A DNA stretch of 47,499 bases from Lachnospiraceae bacterium AC3007 (lineage in GTDB: Bacteria > Bacillota > Clostridia > Lachnospirales > Lachnospiraceae): assembly GCA_000621405.1 (NCBI GenBank), contig JHYK01000020.1:1-47499 (forward strand), written 5' to 3'. Made by a program: the position numbers and the translations under genes. This document shows, piece after piece, positions 15,185 to 23,369 of this stretch (positions within the stretch are counted from its first letter, which is position 1; each line of letters opens with the position of its first letter). Below the pieces are notes generated by a model. That model did not search any database, was not told the DNA's origin, and saw only the letters and a list, made by a program, of their open reading frames with translations.

Positions 15185-15953
15185 AATAAAAGCCGTTATA
15201 TTTGATCTGGACGATACTCTCATCTCGGAGTATCAGTTCATAGTCAGCGGCTACAGATATATGTCACATGAGCTGTCAGCAAGGCTTAAGAGATCTCCCG
15301 AAGAGATAGAAGAAAGACTCTGGGAGCTCTCGAGGGAAACCTATACCCATGCCTTCAACAGGCTCTTTGAATCCTATGACGAACCCTATACGGATGAAGA
15401 GCTGCGCTCCATGATCCTATCCTACAGGGCCCACCCGGCTGACATCAGCTTCTATCCCGATGTGAAGGATACGCTCACAGCCTTGAAGGATATGGGAATC
15501 CTGACCGGCATCATCTCCGACGGAGATCCCGACAGACAGAGAAATAAGATACGCCATGCAGTTGATATTCTGGACACGCAGCTTGGTTTACATAATTCTC
15601 CGGGCTATGATCCCGATAAGCGAGCTTCATACTGGTTTGATGAGATAATACTGAATGACGAATTCGGAGGGGCCGCATTCAGAAAGCCGGATCCCAAAGG
15701 CTTTTCAGAGATGGCATCCCGCCTTCATACCGATCCTTCGGCTATGATATATGTGGGCGATAACCCCTCAAAGGATTTTCATATCTCTTCCATCCTCCCC
15801 TACCGTACCGCGCGTATCATCAGGGAAAACGGTATATATACCGAAAGGGAATATCTTGACGGGATAAAGGAGACCTTCAGGATCAGTACTCTTACGGAGA
15901 TCCCCCGTATAATAGACGGCACATTCGATAAGGACAGGGTGATAAGCTCATGA
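15159..15953 (+). CDS. HAD-superfamily hydrolase
   Basis: 264 residues. HAD motifs are in order: I, VIFDLDDTL with the two catalytic aspartates; II, GIISDGD; the lysine in RKPDPKGF; and IV, IYVGDNPSKD. A helical cap lies between motifs I and II. It likely dephosphorylates a small metabolite. It overlaps the ATP-grasp gene by 26 bp and ends in an ATGA overlap with the MBOAT gene, so it is translationally coupled to both. ATP-grasp/HAD neighbours occur in other surface polysaccharide loci, where the HAD may remove a phosphate from a sugar or from the ligase substrate. That role is inferred. Confidence 0.8.
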   Translation: MSSKITRDKIKAVIFDLDDTLISEYQFIVSGYRYMSHELSARLKRSPEEIEERLWELSRETYTHAFNRLFESYDEPYTDEELRSMILSYRAHPADISFYPDVKDTLTALKDMGILTGIISDGDPDRQRNKIRHAVDILDTQLGLHNSPGYDPDKRASYWFDEIILNDEFGGAAFRKPDPKGFSEMASRLHTDPSAMIYVGDNPSKDFHISSILPYRTARIIRENGIYTEREYLDGIKETFRISTLTEIPRIIDGTFDKDRVISS

Positions 15954-17377
15954 GCCTGATATCACTTCCTTTCCTCTTTTTCATGATCTGTCTGCTCTTC
16001 GCATATTACGTTGCCGGAGAGGATCAGCAATGGAAGGTGCTTCTCGCAGCGAGCGGCTTTTTCTACTTATGGTCAAATCCGGTATGCATCATCTTCATCA
16101 TCATATCGATAGTGTCCACCTTCTATCTTATGAGGAATCCCGTGAAGTCTCATTTCATCTGGACGATAGTCATCAATCTCGGACTTCTCATATTGTTCAA
16201 ATACAGCATCAATTTCGGGATAGACAATCTGATCGTGCCTTTAGGCATCTCCTTCTATACCTTCATGACGATAGGCTACGCACACGACTGTTATGACAAG
16301 AGGATACGCCCGAGCGACAATATCTGGCACTATGCGCTCTTCATCTCTTATTTCCCTCAGCTTACGCAGGGTCCCATCGGCAATTACGAAGAGATGCACG
16401 ACCAGCTCATCAAATATCATCCCTTTGATTTTCAGCGTATCAAGACCGGTGGCTACCGCATCATAATAGGCGTCTTCAAGAAGCTTGTGATAGCAGGCAG
16501 AGTCGGCTTTTATATCGATACCGTATATTCGCATCCCACGGGATACAGCGGCCTCACGCTCATAGTCGCGACGCTCTTCTATCTCATCGAGATGTACGCC
16601 GACTTCTCGGGATATATGGATATAGTCTGCGGAGTCTCTGAGATGCTGGGCATCAGCCTCAAGGAAAACTTCAAACGCCCTTATTTCTCAAAGAGCATCC
16701 CCGAATACTGGCGCAGATGGCATATCTCACTGAATGAATGGTTCAACAAGCACCTCTTCATGCCCTCGGTCACCACCAAATGGAACAAGAAGACCGCAAA
16801 TATATTGAGCAAAGTATTTCCAAAGGCAAAGAAGGGCACGCTGAGGCTCATAGTCCCCACTCTCATGGTATGGATAGTCACCGGTATCTGGCACGGAGCA
16901 AGATTTTCATATCTCGGCTGGGGTATATATTTTGCGATCGTGATGCTCATATCCTTCTGCACACAGGGCTATGTAAAGAAATTCAATGCAAAGATCCACT
17001 GGAATCCCGACAATACCTTCATCAAAGCTTTCCAGATAGTGCGAACTCTGACCCTCTTAAGCTTCGGCGAGATCATATACAGGTCGGAGTCATTTTCGGA
17101 TACCGTGTATATCTTCAAAAGCATCTTCACGAGCACCAGGATCAACGGCGCCTCTATCGCAGCCGCGATGACACCCTTCGGCAACGGCAACCAGGCTGCT
17201 GCTTCAGTTATAATAATCGTCATCCTTGCAATAGCCCAGTTCGTGGTGGAGCTTGCAAAGGAGAAGGATGAGAAGGCCTTTACGGGGCACAGATATATAT
17301 ATGCCCTTTTGATGATCATCGTCATAGCGCTCTTCGGAGTGGCAGGTAAATCAAATTTCATGTATCAGGCATTTTAG
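15950..17377 (+). CDS. MBOAT-family O-acyltransferase (DltB/AlgI-like)
   Basis: 475 residues, strongly hydrophobic with about ten membrane segments. The signature region reads PEYWRRWHISLNEWFNKHLF, followed by VTGIWHGARFSYLGWG, where H315 is the conserved active-site histidine. MBOAT proteins of this branch take an acyl group from a cytoplasmic carrier or thioester and pass it across the membrane to an extracytoplasmic acceptor, with an SGNH/DltD partner. That partner follows 6 bp downstream, and an adenylating enzyme follows that. The decorated molecule could be the glycan of this operon or a teichoic acid. ATG overlaps the stop of the HAD gene. Confidence 0.88.
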   Translation: MSLISLPFLFFMICLLFAYYVAGEDQQWKVLLAASGFFYLWSNPVCIIFIIISIVSTFYLMRNPVKSHFIWTIVINLGLLILFKYSINFGIDNLIVPLGISFYTFMTIGYAHDCYDKRIRPSDNIWHYALFISYFPQLTQGPIGNYEEMHDQLIKYHPFDFQRIKTGGYRIIIGVFKKLVIAGRVGFYIDTVYSHPTGYSGLTLIVATLFYLIEMYADFSGYMDIVCGVSEMLGISLKENFKRPYFSKSIPEYWRRWHISLNEWFNKHLFMPSVTTKWNKKTANILSKVFPKAKKGTLRLIVPTLMVWIVTGIWHGARFSYLGWGIYFAIVMLISFCTQGYVKKFNAKIHWNPDNTFIKAFQIVRTLTLLSFGEIIYRSESFSDTVYIFKSIFTSTRINGASIAAAMTPFGNGNQAAASVIIIVILAIAQFVVELAKEKDEKAFTGHRYIYALLMIIVIALFGVAGKSNFMYQAF

Positions 17378-17383
17378 GGAGAG

Positions 17384-18295
17384 ATGAAAAAAGTACTGAT
17401 CACACTCGCCGTTGCGTTCATCATCATAACATCGGCGATATTATTCAAAAATGTATATTCGTGCGAGATGCCGATAAAGAACAGGGGCATAAGGGACGCC
17501 ATTAATACGGGCGATCTGGATGTGCTCTTTATCGGCTCGTCCACCTTCAGGGCAAATGTGGATATGCCCATGATGGATGAGGCATATGACGGAAGAGTCT
17601 ATGATATATCCTACGGAGGCAACCAGCTTGTGGCTACCGTGATACAGTATGACGAGATCCGCAGGAGATCTCCCCATGATTACGGGCTCATCGTCTTTGA
17701 GTTAGGCCCCATGATGCTGGCGCAGGATGTGGCTCTGTCGGATTCCAGGGTCATCTGGGACTTAAGCCTTGAAGGCAAGCAGGATCTGTGGATCAGCATG
17801 TATACCGCAGGCAACACTGACTTCCCCATGCTTTACGAATTCTTCGTAACCTCAGGCATGGATGACCTTATCACCTTCCCGGTCACGGAGCCCTTCTATT
17901 CCACGAGGTATTACAAGGGCGCAAAGACCGACGAGACCGTATCCCCGGGAAAAGAGTGGCTTGAAAATGAAGAGTTTGACTTATCAGACAAGTATCTCGT
18001 GGAAGAACAGGCTGATGCCGTGGCAAATATCATAAATGAATGTAAAAAAGACGGGCAGGACTTCATCTTTGTGGAAAGCCCCTGTTACTACAGGCTTCAG
18101 GATGATCCCGTATTCCGGGAATATCACGAGGAATTCGTAAGGATCCTCGATGAGAACGGAGCTGACTACATACTCGCATCGGACGTGTCTTTTGATACTC
18201 ATGATGCTGCGCTCTTTGAAGATATGAACCATATGTCGGCAGAAGGCAGGCGGGTCTACACCGCAGAGCTGATCAAGGCGCTTAAGAACAGATGA
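17384..18295 (+). CDS. Membrane-anchored SGNH-like protein (DltD/AlgJ-like)
   Basis: 303 residues with one N-terminal membrane segment (about 4-22) and an external domain. FIGSSTFR carries the block I serine (G51-S52-S53) and D280-x-x-H283 (FEDMNHMS) supplies the C-terminal Asp/His pair typical of SGNH hydrolases. DltD, AlgJ and AlgX have the same layout and act beside an MBOAT protein to move acyl groups to their final acceptor outside the cell. GGGAGAG precedes the ATG. Sequence similarity to any one family is weak by eye, so the call rests on motifs and position. Confidence 0.72.
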   Translation: MKKVLITLAVAFIIITSAILFKNVYSCEMPIKNRGIRDAINTGDLDVLFIGSSTFRANVDMPMMDEAYDGRVYDISYGGNQLVATVIQYDEIRRRSPHDYGLIVFELGPMMLAQDVALSDSRVIWDLSLEGKQDLWISMYTAGNTDFPMLYEFFVTSGMDDLITFPVTEPFYSTRYYKGAKTDETVSPGKEWLENEEFDLSDKYLVEEQADAVANIINECKKDGQDFIFVESPCYYRLQDDPVFREYHEEFVRILDENGADYILASDVSFDTHDAALFEDMNHMSAEGRRVYTAELIKALKNR

Positions 18296-18332
18296 CGATG
18301 CATCGCAGCAGGAAGATGCAGGGAGGAGCCAT

Positions 18333-19931
18333 ATGAAAAACGTGATCGAGATGCTTTCGGGCTCAGCTAAGAGATATCCGGATAAGACCGCATTTGCGGA
18401 TCCCGAAAAAAGCATAACCTTCGGAGAGCTTTCCGATATGGTAATGCGCATAGCCACTCTCTTCCTAAAAGGCGAGATCAGCGGGCCGCTCGAGCCGGAA
18501 CAGGGTATCGGTTTTTACATGGAAAAAAACGTGGATGCTGTCTGCGCGATGCTCGGGGGTGTAAGAGCCGGCGGCTTTTACAGTTTCATAGATGTCAGAC
18601 AGCCGGAAAGCAGAGCCCGCAGCGTCATATCCGTGCTGCAGCCCGCTGTCATCATCACGGATGAAGAGCATTGTGATGCTCTGAAAAGGATCATAACGGC
18701 CAGGACCAACGAAGTCGCATCCGGTATCCTGTCAGATCCTCACTTCTTTGATGATCCCTCGGCAGATCACATCCCGGAGACAATACTGATATCTGACCTT
18801 ATAAAGCTTGCAAAAGGCTGTGACATCGATGAAGGACTGCTAAGGATGGCTGAAGATATGTCATATGACAGGATGCCGCTTTATGTAAACTTCACCAGCG
18901 GCAGCACCGGTACACCCAAGGGAGTAGCCGTCGGTCACAGCTCAGTCATTGAATTCATAGGCGAATTCACAAAGTGCTTTGATATAAGTGAAAATGACGT
19001 GATCGCCAATCAGGCGCCATTTGATTTTGATGTCTCGGTTAAGGACATATACAGCGGACTGCTGACGGGCGCAAAAGTTCAGCTGATACCGAGGGATTAC
19101 TTCACAAATCCTTCGCTCCTCATGGACTATCTTGCCGATAATGATGTCACGACCCTTATCTGGGCCGTATCCGCCATGTGCTTCGTATCCATAATGAACG
19201 GGCTTGAATATCGTCTCCCTGAGAAAATTAATAAGATCATGTTCAGCGGAGAGGTGATGCCCGTGAAGCATCTCAATAAATGGAGGAGTTTTCTCCCGGA
19301 TGCAACTTATGTAAACCTCTACGGCCCCACCGAGATCACCTGTAACTGCACCTATTATATCCTCGACCGCGAATTTGATAAGGACGAAGCGATACCGGCT
19401 GGTGTCCCCTTTGCAAATGAAAAGGTCTTCCTGCTTGACGGGAATGACGAGCTCGTGATGGAAGTGGACAGGGAGGGCGAGATCTGCGTCGGAGGTTCGT
19501 GTCTCGCGCTCGGATATTACAGGGATAAGGAGAAGACGGACCTTGCTTTTGTGCAGAATCCGGTGAATGACCGGTTCTACGAGAGGATCTACCGCACAGG
19601 GGACCTCGGAAAATATGACGCTGACGGCAATCTGATATACACTTCGAGGAAGGATTTTCAGATCAAGCATATGGGTCAGCGCATAGAGCTGGGCGAGATA
19701 GAGGTCGCAGCGATGGCTGTCGATCAGGTCACGAGAGCATGCTGCGTATATGATCAAAAGAAGCAGAAGATCCTGCTCTTCTATACCGGGAGCGCGGATA
19801 AAAAGGATCTGCAGGAGTCATTAAGGACGAAGCTTCCTCCCTATATGATGCCGGGGAAGACCACTCAGCTCGACGAGATGCCGATGAATAAAAACGGAAA
19901 GATAGACCGCGCGGCCCTGCTTCAGATCTGA
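18333..19931 (+). CDS. DltA-like amino-acid/carboxylate adenylating ligase
   Basis: 532 residues of the ANL superfamily. Core motifs are all present: FTSGSTGTPKG (A3), NLYGPTEITCN (A5), YRTGDLGKYDADG (A7), GQRIELGEIE (A8) and MNKNGKIDR with the catalytic lysine (A10). NQAPFDFDVSVKDIYSGLLTG closely follows DltA, which charges D-alanine onto a carrier protein. Two pocket positions differ from DltA: the cysteine of MFCGE is serine here (MFSGEVMP), and the VSTPSF loop is WAVSAM. The substrate may therefore not be D-alanine. It follows the MBOAT and SGNH genes with a GGAGG site, and the carrier is probably the 74-residue protein at 21929. Confidence 0.85.
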   Translation: MKNVIEMLSGSAKRYPDKTAFADPEKSITFGELSDMVMRIATLFLKGEISGPLEPEQGIGFYMEKNVDAVCAMLGGVRAGGFYSFIDVRQPESRARSVISVLQPAVIITDEEHCDALKRIITARTNEVASGILSDPHFFDDPSADHIPETILISDLIKLAKGCDIDEGLLRMAEDMSYDRMPLYVNFTSGSTGTPKGVAVGHSSVIEFIGEFTKCFDISENDVIANQAPFDFDVSVKDIYSGLLTGAKVQLIPRDYFTNPSLLMDYLADNDVTTLIWAVSAMCFVSIMNGLEYRLPEKINKIMFSGEVMPVKHLNKWRSFLPDATYVNLYGPTEITCNCTYYILDREFDKDEAIPAGVPFANEKVFLLDGNDELVMEVDREGEICVGGSCLALGYYRDKEKTDLAFVQNPVNDRFYERIYRTGDLGKYDADGNLIYTSRKDFQIKHMGQRIELGEIEVAAMAVDQVTRACCVYDQKKQKILLFYTGSADKKDLQESLRTKLPPYMMPGKTTQLDEMPMNKNGKIDRAALLQI

Positions 19932-19937
19932 AGAGAT

Positions 19938-19962
19938 TGTCAGGGGGACGTACCTTTTGACA
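19938..19962. repeat. GGGGACGTACCTTTTGAC-type repeat between convergent genes
   Basis: TGTCA-GGGGGACGTACCTTT-TGACA lies 7 nt past the DltA-like stop and contributes the last codons and stop of the minus strand wzy gene. It is a relative of the GACGGTTCTTTTGTC palindromes at 28085 and 41917. No other terminator separates the two genes. Confidence 0.5.
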
Positions 19963-21193
19963 CCCCATTTAATAATCCGACTGCCCTTCCCAGCGCAAAA
20001 TACACTATCGGAGCGCAAAGCTCCATCTCAAGGACATTGGATCCAATGGACATAAGAACAGCGGATGTGATGATCGCAAGTTCCGGCACCACAAGGCTAA
20101 CGTTTCGTCGTCCGTCAGCTGCACCGGCGCCCTTTTGAAGAGACCGGACATATACGAGCACGACCACCGCTACGATAAGCGCCGTCCCTATTATGCCCAT
20201 CTCGACAAAGAGCTTCACGAGACCTCCATCGGCGACAATATACTGCTGATACTCTGCTGCGCGGTGTCCGCGGCTTCCCAGCCCGTCACCGATAAGGATA
20301 TTGTGCATATCCCCGACCGCATCGAACCATGATCCCGATCTCTCTCCGAAGCCGTCCGGTATCGAAGCAAGTCTTATCCAGAACTTTTCAAATATCCCCC
20401 TCGCAAAGATGAATATCCCGGCAAGTAATACCGCCACTGCCGCGATCTCTGCCCAGAGGACCTTGATCGAAAGCTTCTTATCCACCAGAAGATCCACGAA
20501 GTTGAAGAATACGAGCATGAGGATGATGCAGAACATCGCCGATCTCTGATTTGCCATGAATGAAAACAGGATCGATAGAATTATGTAAACCAAACCGATG
20601 ATCCTGTCCTTTTTCTCATCTTTCCTCAGGAAATATGCCGATGCGCACATGGAATAGGCCACAAAGCAGCCCATGGGGCCCGAACCTATGAGGGAATTCA
20701 TCCTGACTCTCATAGTCGGTGCATCGGCCTTTGATATGAATTCATTCACATACGAGAAATCAATGTAAAACTGCGGCGCCCAAATGAAGAGTACCGCTCC
20801 TATACCGCCCATGAGGAGAGCCGCGATAATAAAACCGTGATAATACTTCGCCGCATATTCCTCATCAAAGCCGCGGCCCGCATAATAGAGCATCATGGGA
20901 AGCAGCGTGGTAGACACCTCTCCGATAAAGACACTGACCGGAATGCCGAAAGCCACGCACCAGATCACGGATAGGATGTTGTAGATGATATACAGTCCGA
21001 AGATCTTATCCTCGAGTGTCTCCTTTGTAATAAGGCGAAGAAGACATATCCCCGCTATCCCGATCAGGAGAAAGAAGGTCATGGTTATCCCTGTCCTTAT
21101 ACCGCTGAAAAACATGTAGAGGAAGTAGATCAGCGTAAATAAAGGATATATCAGGCAGATGTATTTCTTTATATACGGCTGGAATGTATCCAT
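19940..21193 (-). CDS. Wzy-like polysaccharide polymerase/O-antigen ligase family protein (first)
   Basis: About 417 residues with 10-12 hydrophobic segments and a large loop after the middle helices (EKFWIRLASIPDGFGERSGSWFDAVGD, then IGDGLGSRG), the general layout of Wzy polymerases and O-antigen ligases. It would polymerise or transfer lipid-linked repeats on the outer face of the membrane. It is inverted relative to the operon around it and separates the DltA-like gene from the carrier protein. AAGGAG lies 11 nt before ATG 21193 and 8 nt before an in-frame TTG at 21196, so either could start. The C-terminal residues SKGTSP derive from the repeat at 19938-19962. It shares little with the other two Wzy-like proteins. 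Confidence 0.75.
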   Translation of the reverse strand: MDTFQPYIKKYICLIYPLFTLIYFLYMFFSGIRTGITMTFFLLIGIAGICLLRLITKETLEDKIFGLYIIYNILSVIWCVAFGIPVSVFIGEVSTTLLPMMLYYAGRGFDEEYAAKYYHGFIIAALLMGGIGAVLFIWAPQFYIDFSYVNEFISKADAPTMRVRMNSLIGSGPMGCFVAYSMCASAYFLRKDEKKDRIIGLVYIILSILFSFMANQRSAMFCIILMLVFFNFVDLLVDKKLSIKVLWAEIAAVAVLLAGIFIFARGIFEKFWIRLASIPDGFGERSGSWFDAVGDMHNILIGDGLGSRGHRAAEYQQYIVADGGLVKLFVEMGIIGTALIVAVVVLVYVRSLQKGAGAADGRRNVSLVVPELAIITSAVLMSIGSNVLEMELCAPIVYFALGRAVGLLNGVSKGTSP

Positions 21194-21283
21194 CAACTCG
21201 TTGTCTCCTTAAACTTCGCCTGTATCTGTCCACGCCCGAAGATTATTATCTATTATTGCCGATTACGTTTACGCGTTCCCCTT

Positions 21284-21462
21284 GGATATATGATATCACC
21301 TCGCGCTCGGATGTTTCTAAACTCGCCTGCAGTCTTATAGACAAGATTTCGCTCTGCACTGTTCCGTGCTAAAAAGCAGCACGGCCATCGCAACCGCGAA
21401 ATCTATAAGACTTTGTCTCGTTAAGAAACACCGGCTTATTGCTCGGTCGACATCATATATCC
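21284..21462. repeat. Large imperfect palindrome I (179 nt)
   Basis: Arms pair from GGATATATGATATC (21284) with its inverse ending 21462, through GATGTTTCT/AGAAACA and AGTCTTATAGA-x-GATTTCGC/GCGAAATCTATAAGACT. They end in a terminal hairpin CCGTGCT-AAAA-AGCAGCACGG centred near 21373. It lies in the 735-bp divergent spacer 21194-21928, which holds no gene. No T run follows, so it is not a simple terminator. Confidence 0.7.
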
Positions 21463-21553
21463 TGCGGGTACCGCCTGTACTGTATCGACAAGACTAAAAT
21501 GCGCCTGCCGTCCCTTTTATAGCAGCTGAAGTCATGCAACGGTGCAGGACGGG

Positions 21554-21762
21554 CTTCGGATAAATGTTTGTTTAGGGAGCATTCGGCATGACTCACTTAG
21601 TGAAGCGGAGACTGATAATTTTCGCGAGACGCATGGCTGCGCTCAATGGCTTCACTGATCATTGTGTATGGCGCGCAGAACAGGTGCGAGCGAAAATTTG
21701 TCATCAGGCGAACGCTGAACTTAGTGAGTTCATAGCGCGGAAAAACAAACATTTATCCGAAG
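21554..21762. repeat. Large imperfect palindrome II (209 nt)
   Basis: CTTCGGATAAATGTTTGTTT (21554-21573) has a perfect 20-bp inverse at 21743-21762. The arms continue imperfectly inward for about 100 nt each (ACTCACTTAGT/ACTTAGTGAGT, ATAATTTTCGC/GCGAAAATTTG) to a centre near 21658. The ORF across it has no homology that I recognise. Together with palindrome I it fills most of the space between wzy and the carrier gene. Confidence 0.7.
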
Positions 21763-21868
21763 GCCGTAACATAAACCGAAATCAAAGGTCGTTATAGTAT
21801 ACCTTCAACCGGCGGGCTGCTCCGTAAATCATATCACAATTACTCAGAAGATGCCTACCGCATAATTT

Positions 21869-21879
21869 TGTGATAGAAT
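21869..21879 (+). promoter_or_regulatory. Extended -10 promoter of the carrier protein gene
   Basis: TGTGATAGAAT with no good -35 hexamer at the expected distance. It is followed by AAGGAG (21913-21918) 10 nt before the start codon. The core matches the promoter of the main + strand glycan operon (10322-10332). Confidence 0.55.
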
Positions 21880-21928
21880 CATATGCTGTAACCGCAGACT
21901 GTCAATTATCACAAGGAGAACGACCACT

Positions 21929-22153
21929 ATGGAAGAACTTATAAAGATACTTGAGGACGTCAGGGACGACATAGATTATGCGACGGAAAAAAGCCTCTAT
22001 GATGACAAGATCTTCACATCCTTTGATGTGATCCAGCTGATAAGCACACTTGACGACGAGTATGACATATCGATACCCGCATCAGAGATAGTACCCGCGA
22101 ACTTCAACAGCGCGGAAGCGATCTACGCTCTGGTGCAGCGCCTCAAAGGATAA
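21929..22153 (+). CDS. Acyl/aminoacyl carrier protein (DltC-like)
   Basis: 74 residues, acidic, predicted four-helix carrier fold. The phosphopantetheine attachment serine is S31 in IFTSFDVIQLIS, the position of the usual D-S-L motif (here T-S-F). It ends with the typical ISIPASEIVPANFNSAEAIYALVQRL. As the only carrier protein in the window it is the likely partner of the DltA-like ligase at 18333, holding the activated acid as a thioester for the MBOAT/SGNH pair. It has its own promoter and lies 2 kb from them. It faces the GT4 gene convergently with a 6-bp gap and no visible terminator. Confidence 0.82.
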   Translation: MEELIKILEDVRDDIDYATEKSLYDDKIFTSFDVIQLISTLDDEYDISIPASEIVPANFNSAEAIYALVQRLKG

Positions 22154-22159
22154 AAAGCA

Positions 22160-23368
22160 CTATCCCCTGTATGCTCTCTCGAGTATATCGGCAGATACGC
22201 CCACGTTGAAATACCGCTCAAAATACCTCCTCCCGTTCATGCCGAGCCCGGGGAGGTCTTTTTTGTGCGACTTAAGCCAATAGATGCCGTCCAGAAAGGC
22301 TTCAGGACTTCCTGCCCGCACAGCATATCCGCAATGCGCTTCCTCCATGATGCATTCAGGGATATCCGTTGCAGCATCCGTCACCGCAAATACAGGCTTT
22401 GATATCTGCATATATGACAGAAGCCTTGATGGGAAATTAGGGATCGTGAAGCTGTCCGCAAGACTTATCATGCCGACATCAGCGTTCATCAGGCTCTTCT
22501 CATACTCATCCCTCGGTAGCTGATGCCTGTATATCAGATTCGCAGGCTTTTCGCGCTCGATATATTCCTCTATCTTCCGGCTCTCTGTACCGTCTCCGTA
22601 GAAATAAAAGAACACATCCGCAAGATCCGCTCTTTTTCCGCATTCATGAATGGAGGCAAGCAGTCCTTCCACGTCCTGCGGACGTCCCATGTTGCCGCCG
22701 AATACAATGCGAAGCCTTCCGTCATCTGCTGCCCCTGACGGGCCACTGTTATCTGCGCCATCCTCTGCAGGCTCCTTCACGGCAGCCGTATTCGGGAAAT
22801 ATTCAAGCTTCTTATTATCTATCTCGGGGTTATGGGCCTTGAGATATTCGATATTCGCCTCCGACATGCATCCTATCCTGTCCGAGTACTCATATAGCTG
22901 CTTTTCCATGCGTCGATAATATCTGTATATCAGCCCGGATGAAGAAAACATGCCGAGATCCACGGCATTTTGCGGAAAGATATCCTTGAGCATCAGATAT
23001 CTTATCGCACTCTTATAATGTTTTTTACAGTATCTTAAGACAGGAGCCAGCGTGATCGGCGGCGTGGGATAGGCTATGATATCGAATGTCTCATTGTTAA
23101 AGGCGTCCTTAAGTATGCTCTTGATCCTTCCGGGGATCGACATCTGGATCATGGCCTTTTTGATGCTTCCGGCGCCGAACTGATCCTCAAGTCTCATGTA
23201 GACGGTCCTGATCCCCTCGACATCCACTACACCCACAGGAAGGCTTTTGTCCGTATTGCCCGCTATCACGGTGACGGCATGTCCCCTGTCGCGACATTCG
23301 CGCACAAGGTCGAGATATATGGTGGACTTTTTGTAGTCAAATATCTGAAATAAAAAAAGTATCCTCAT
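22160..23368 (-). CDS. Glycosyltransferase family 4 (GT-B fold)
   Basis: 402 residues, last gene of the long minus strand operon. It opens with MRILFLFQIFDY and later has FGGNMGRPQDVEGLL and FPSRLLSYMQISKPVFAV, where the retaining GT4 E-x7-E motif is degenerate. The N-terminal domain (ECRDRGHAVTVIAGNTD) is like that of WbuB-type N-acetylhexosamine or fucosamine transferases. It should add one sugar to the lipid-linked repeat on the cytoplasmic side. Its AGGAGG overlaps the stop codon of the methyltransferase gene immediately upstream (AGGAGGTAAC-ATG), so the two are translationally coupled. Donor sugar unknown. Confidence 0.82.
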   Translation of the reverse strand: MRILFLFQIFDYKKSTIYLDLVRECRDRGHAVTVIAGNTDKSLPVGVVDVEGIRTVYMRLEDQFGAGSIKKAMIQMSIPGRIKSILKDAFNNETFDIIAYPTPPITLAPVLRYCKKHYKSAIRYLMLKDIFPQNAVDLGMFSSSGLIYRYYRRMEKQLYEYSDRIGCMSEANIEYLKAHNPEIDNKKLEYFPNTAAVKEPAEDGADNSGPSGAADDGRLRIVFGGNMGRPQDVEGLLASIHECGKRADLADVFFYFYGDGTESRKIEEYIEREKPANLIYRHQLPRDEYEKSLMNADVGMISLADSFTIPNFPSRLLSYMQISKPVFAVTDAATDIPECIMEEAHCGYAVRAGSPEAFLDGIYWLKSHKKDLPGLGMNGRRYFERYFNVGVSADILERAYRG

Positions 23369-23369
23369 G

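Noticed and set aside
21284-21762. Integron attC sites
   Set aside because: Long palindromes resemble attC in shape, but no integrase, no cassette structure and no attC core sites were seen.
21588-21797. 69-codon + strand ORF across palindrome II
   Set aside because: It lies wholly in the inverted repeat, has no ribosome site and no known similarity.
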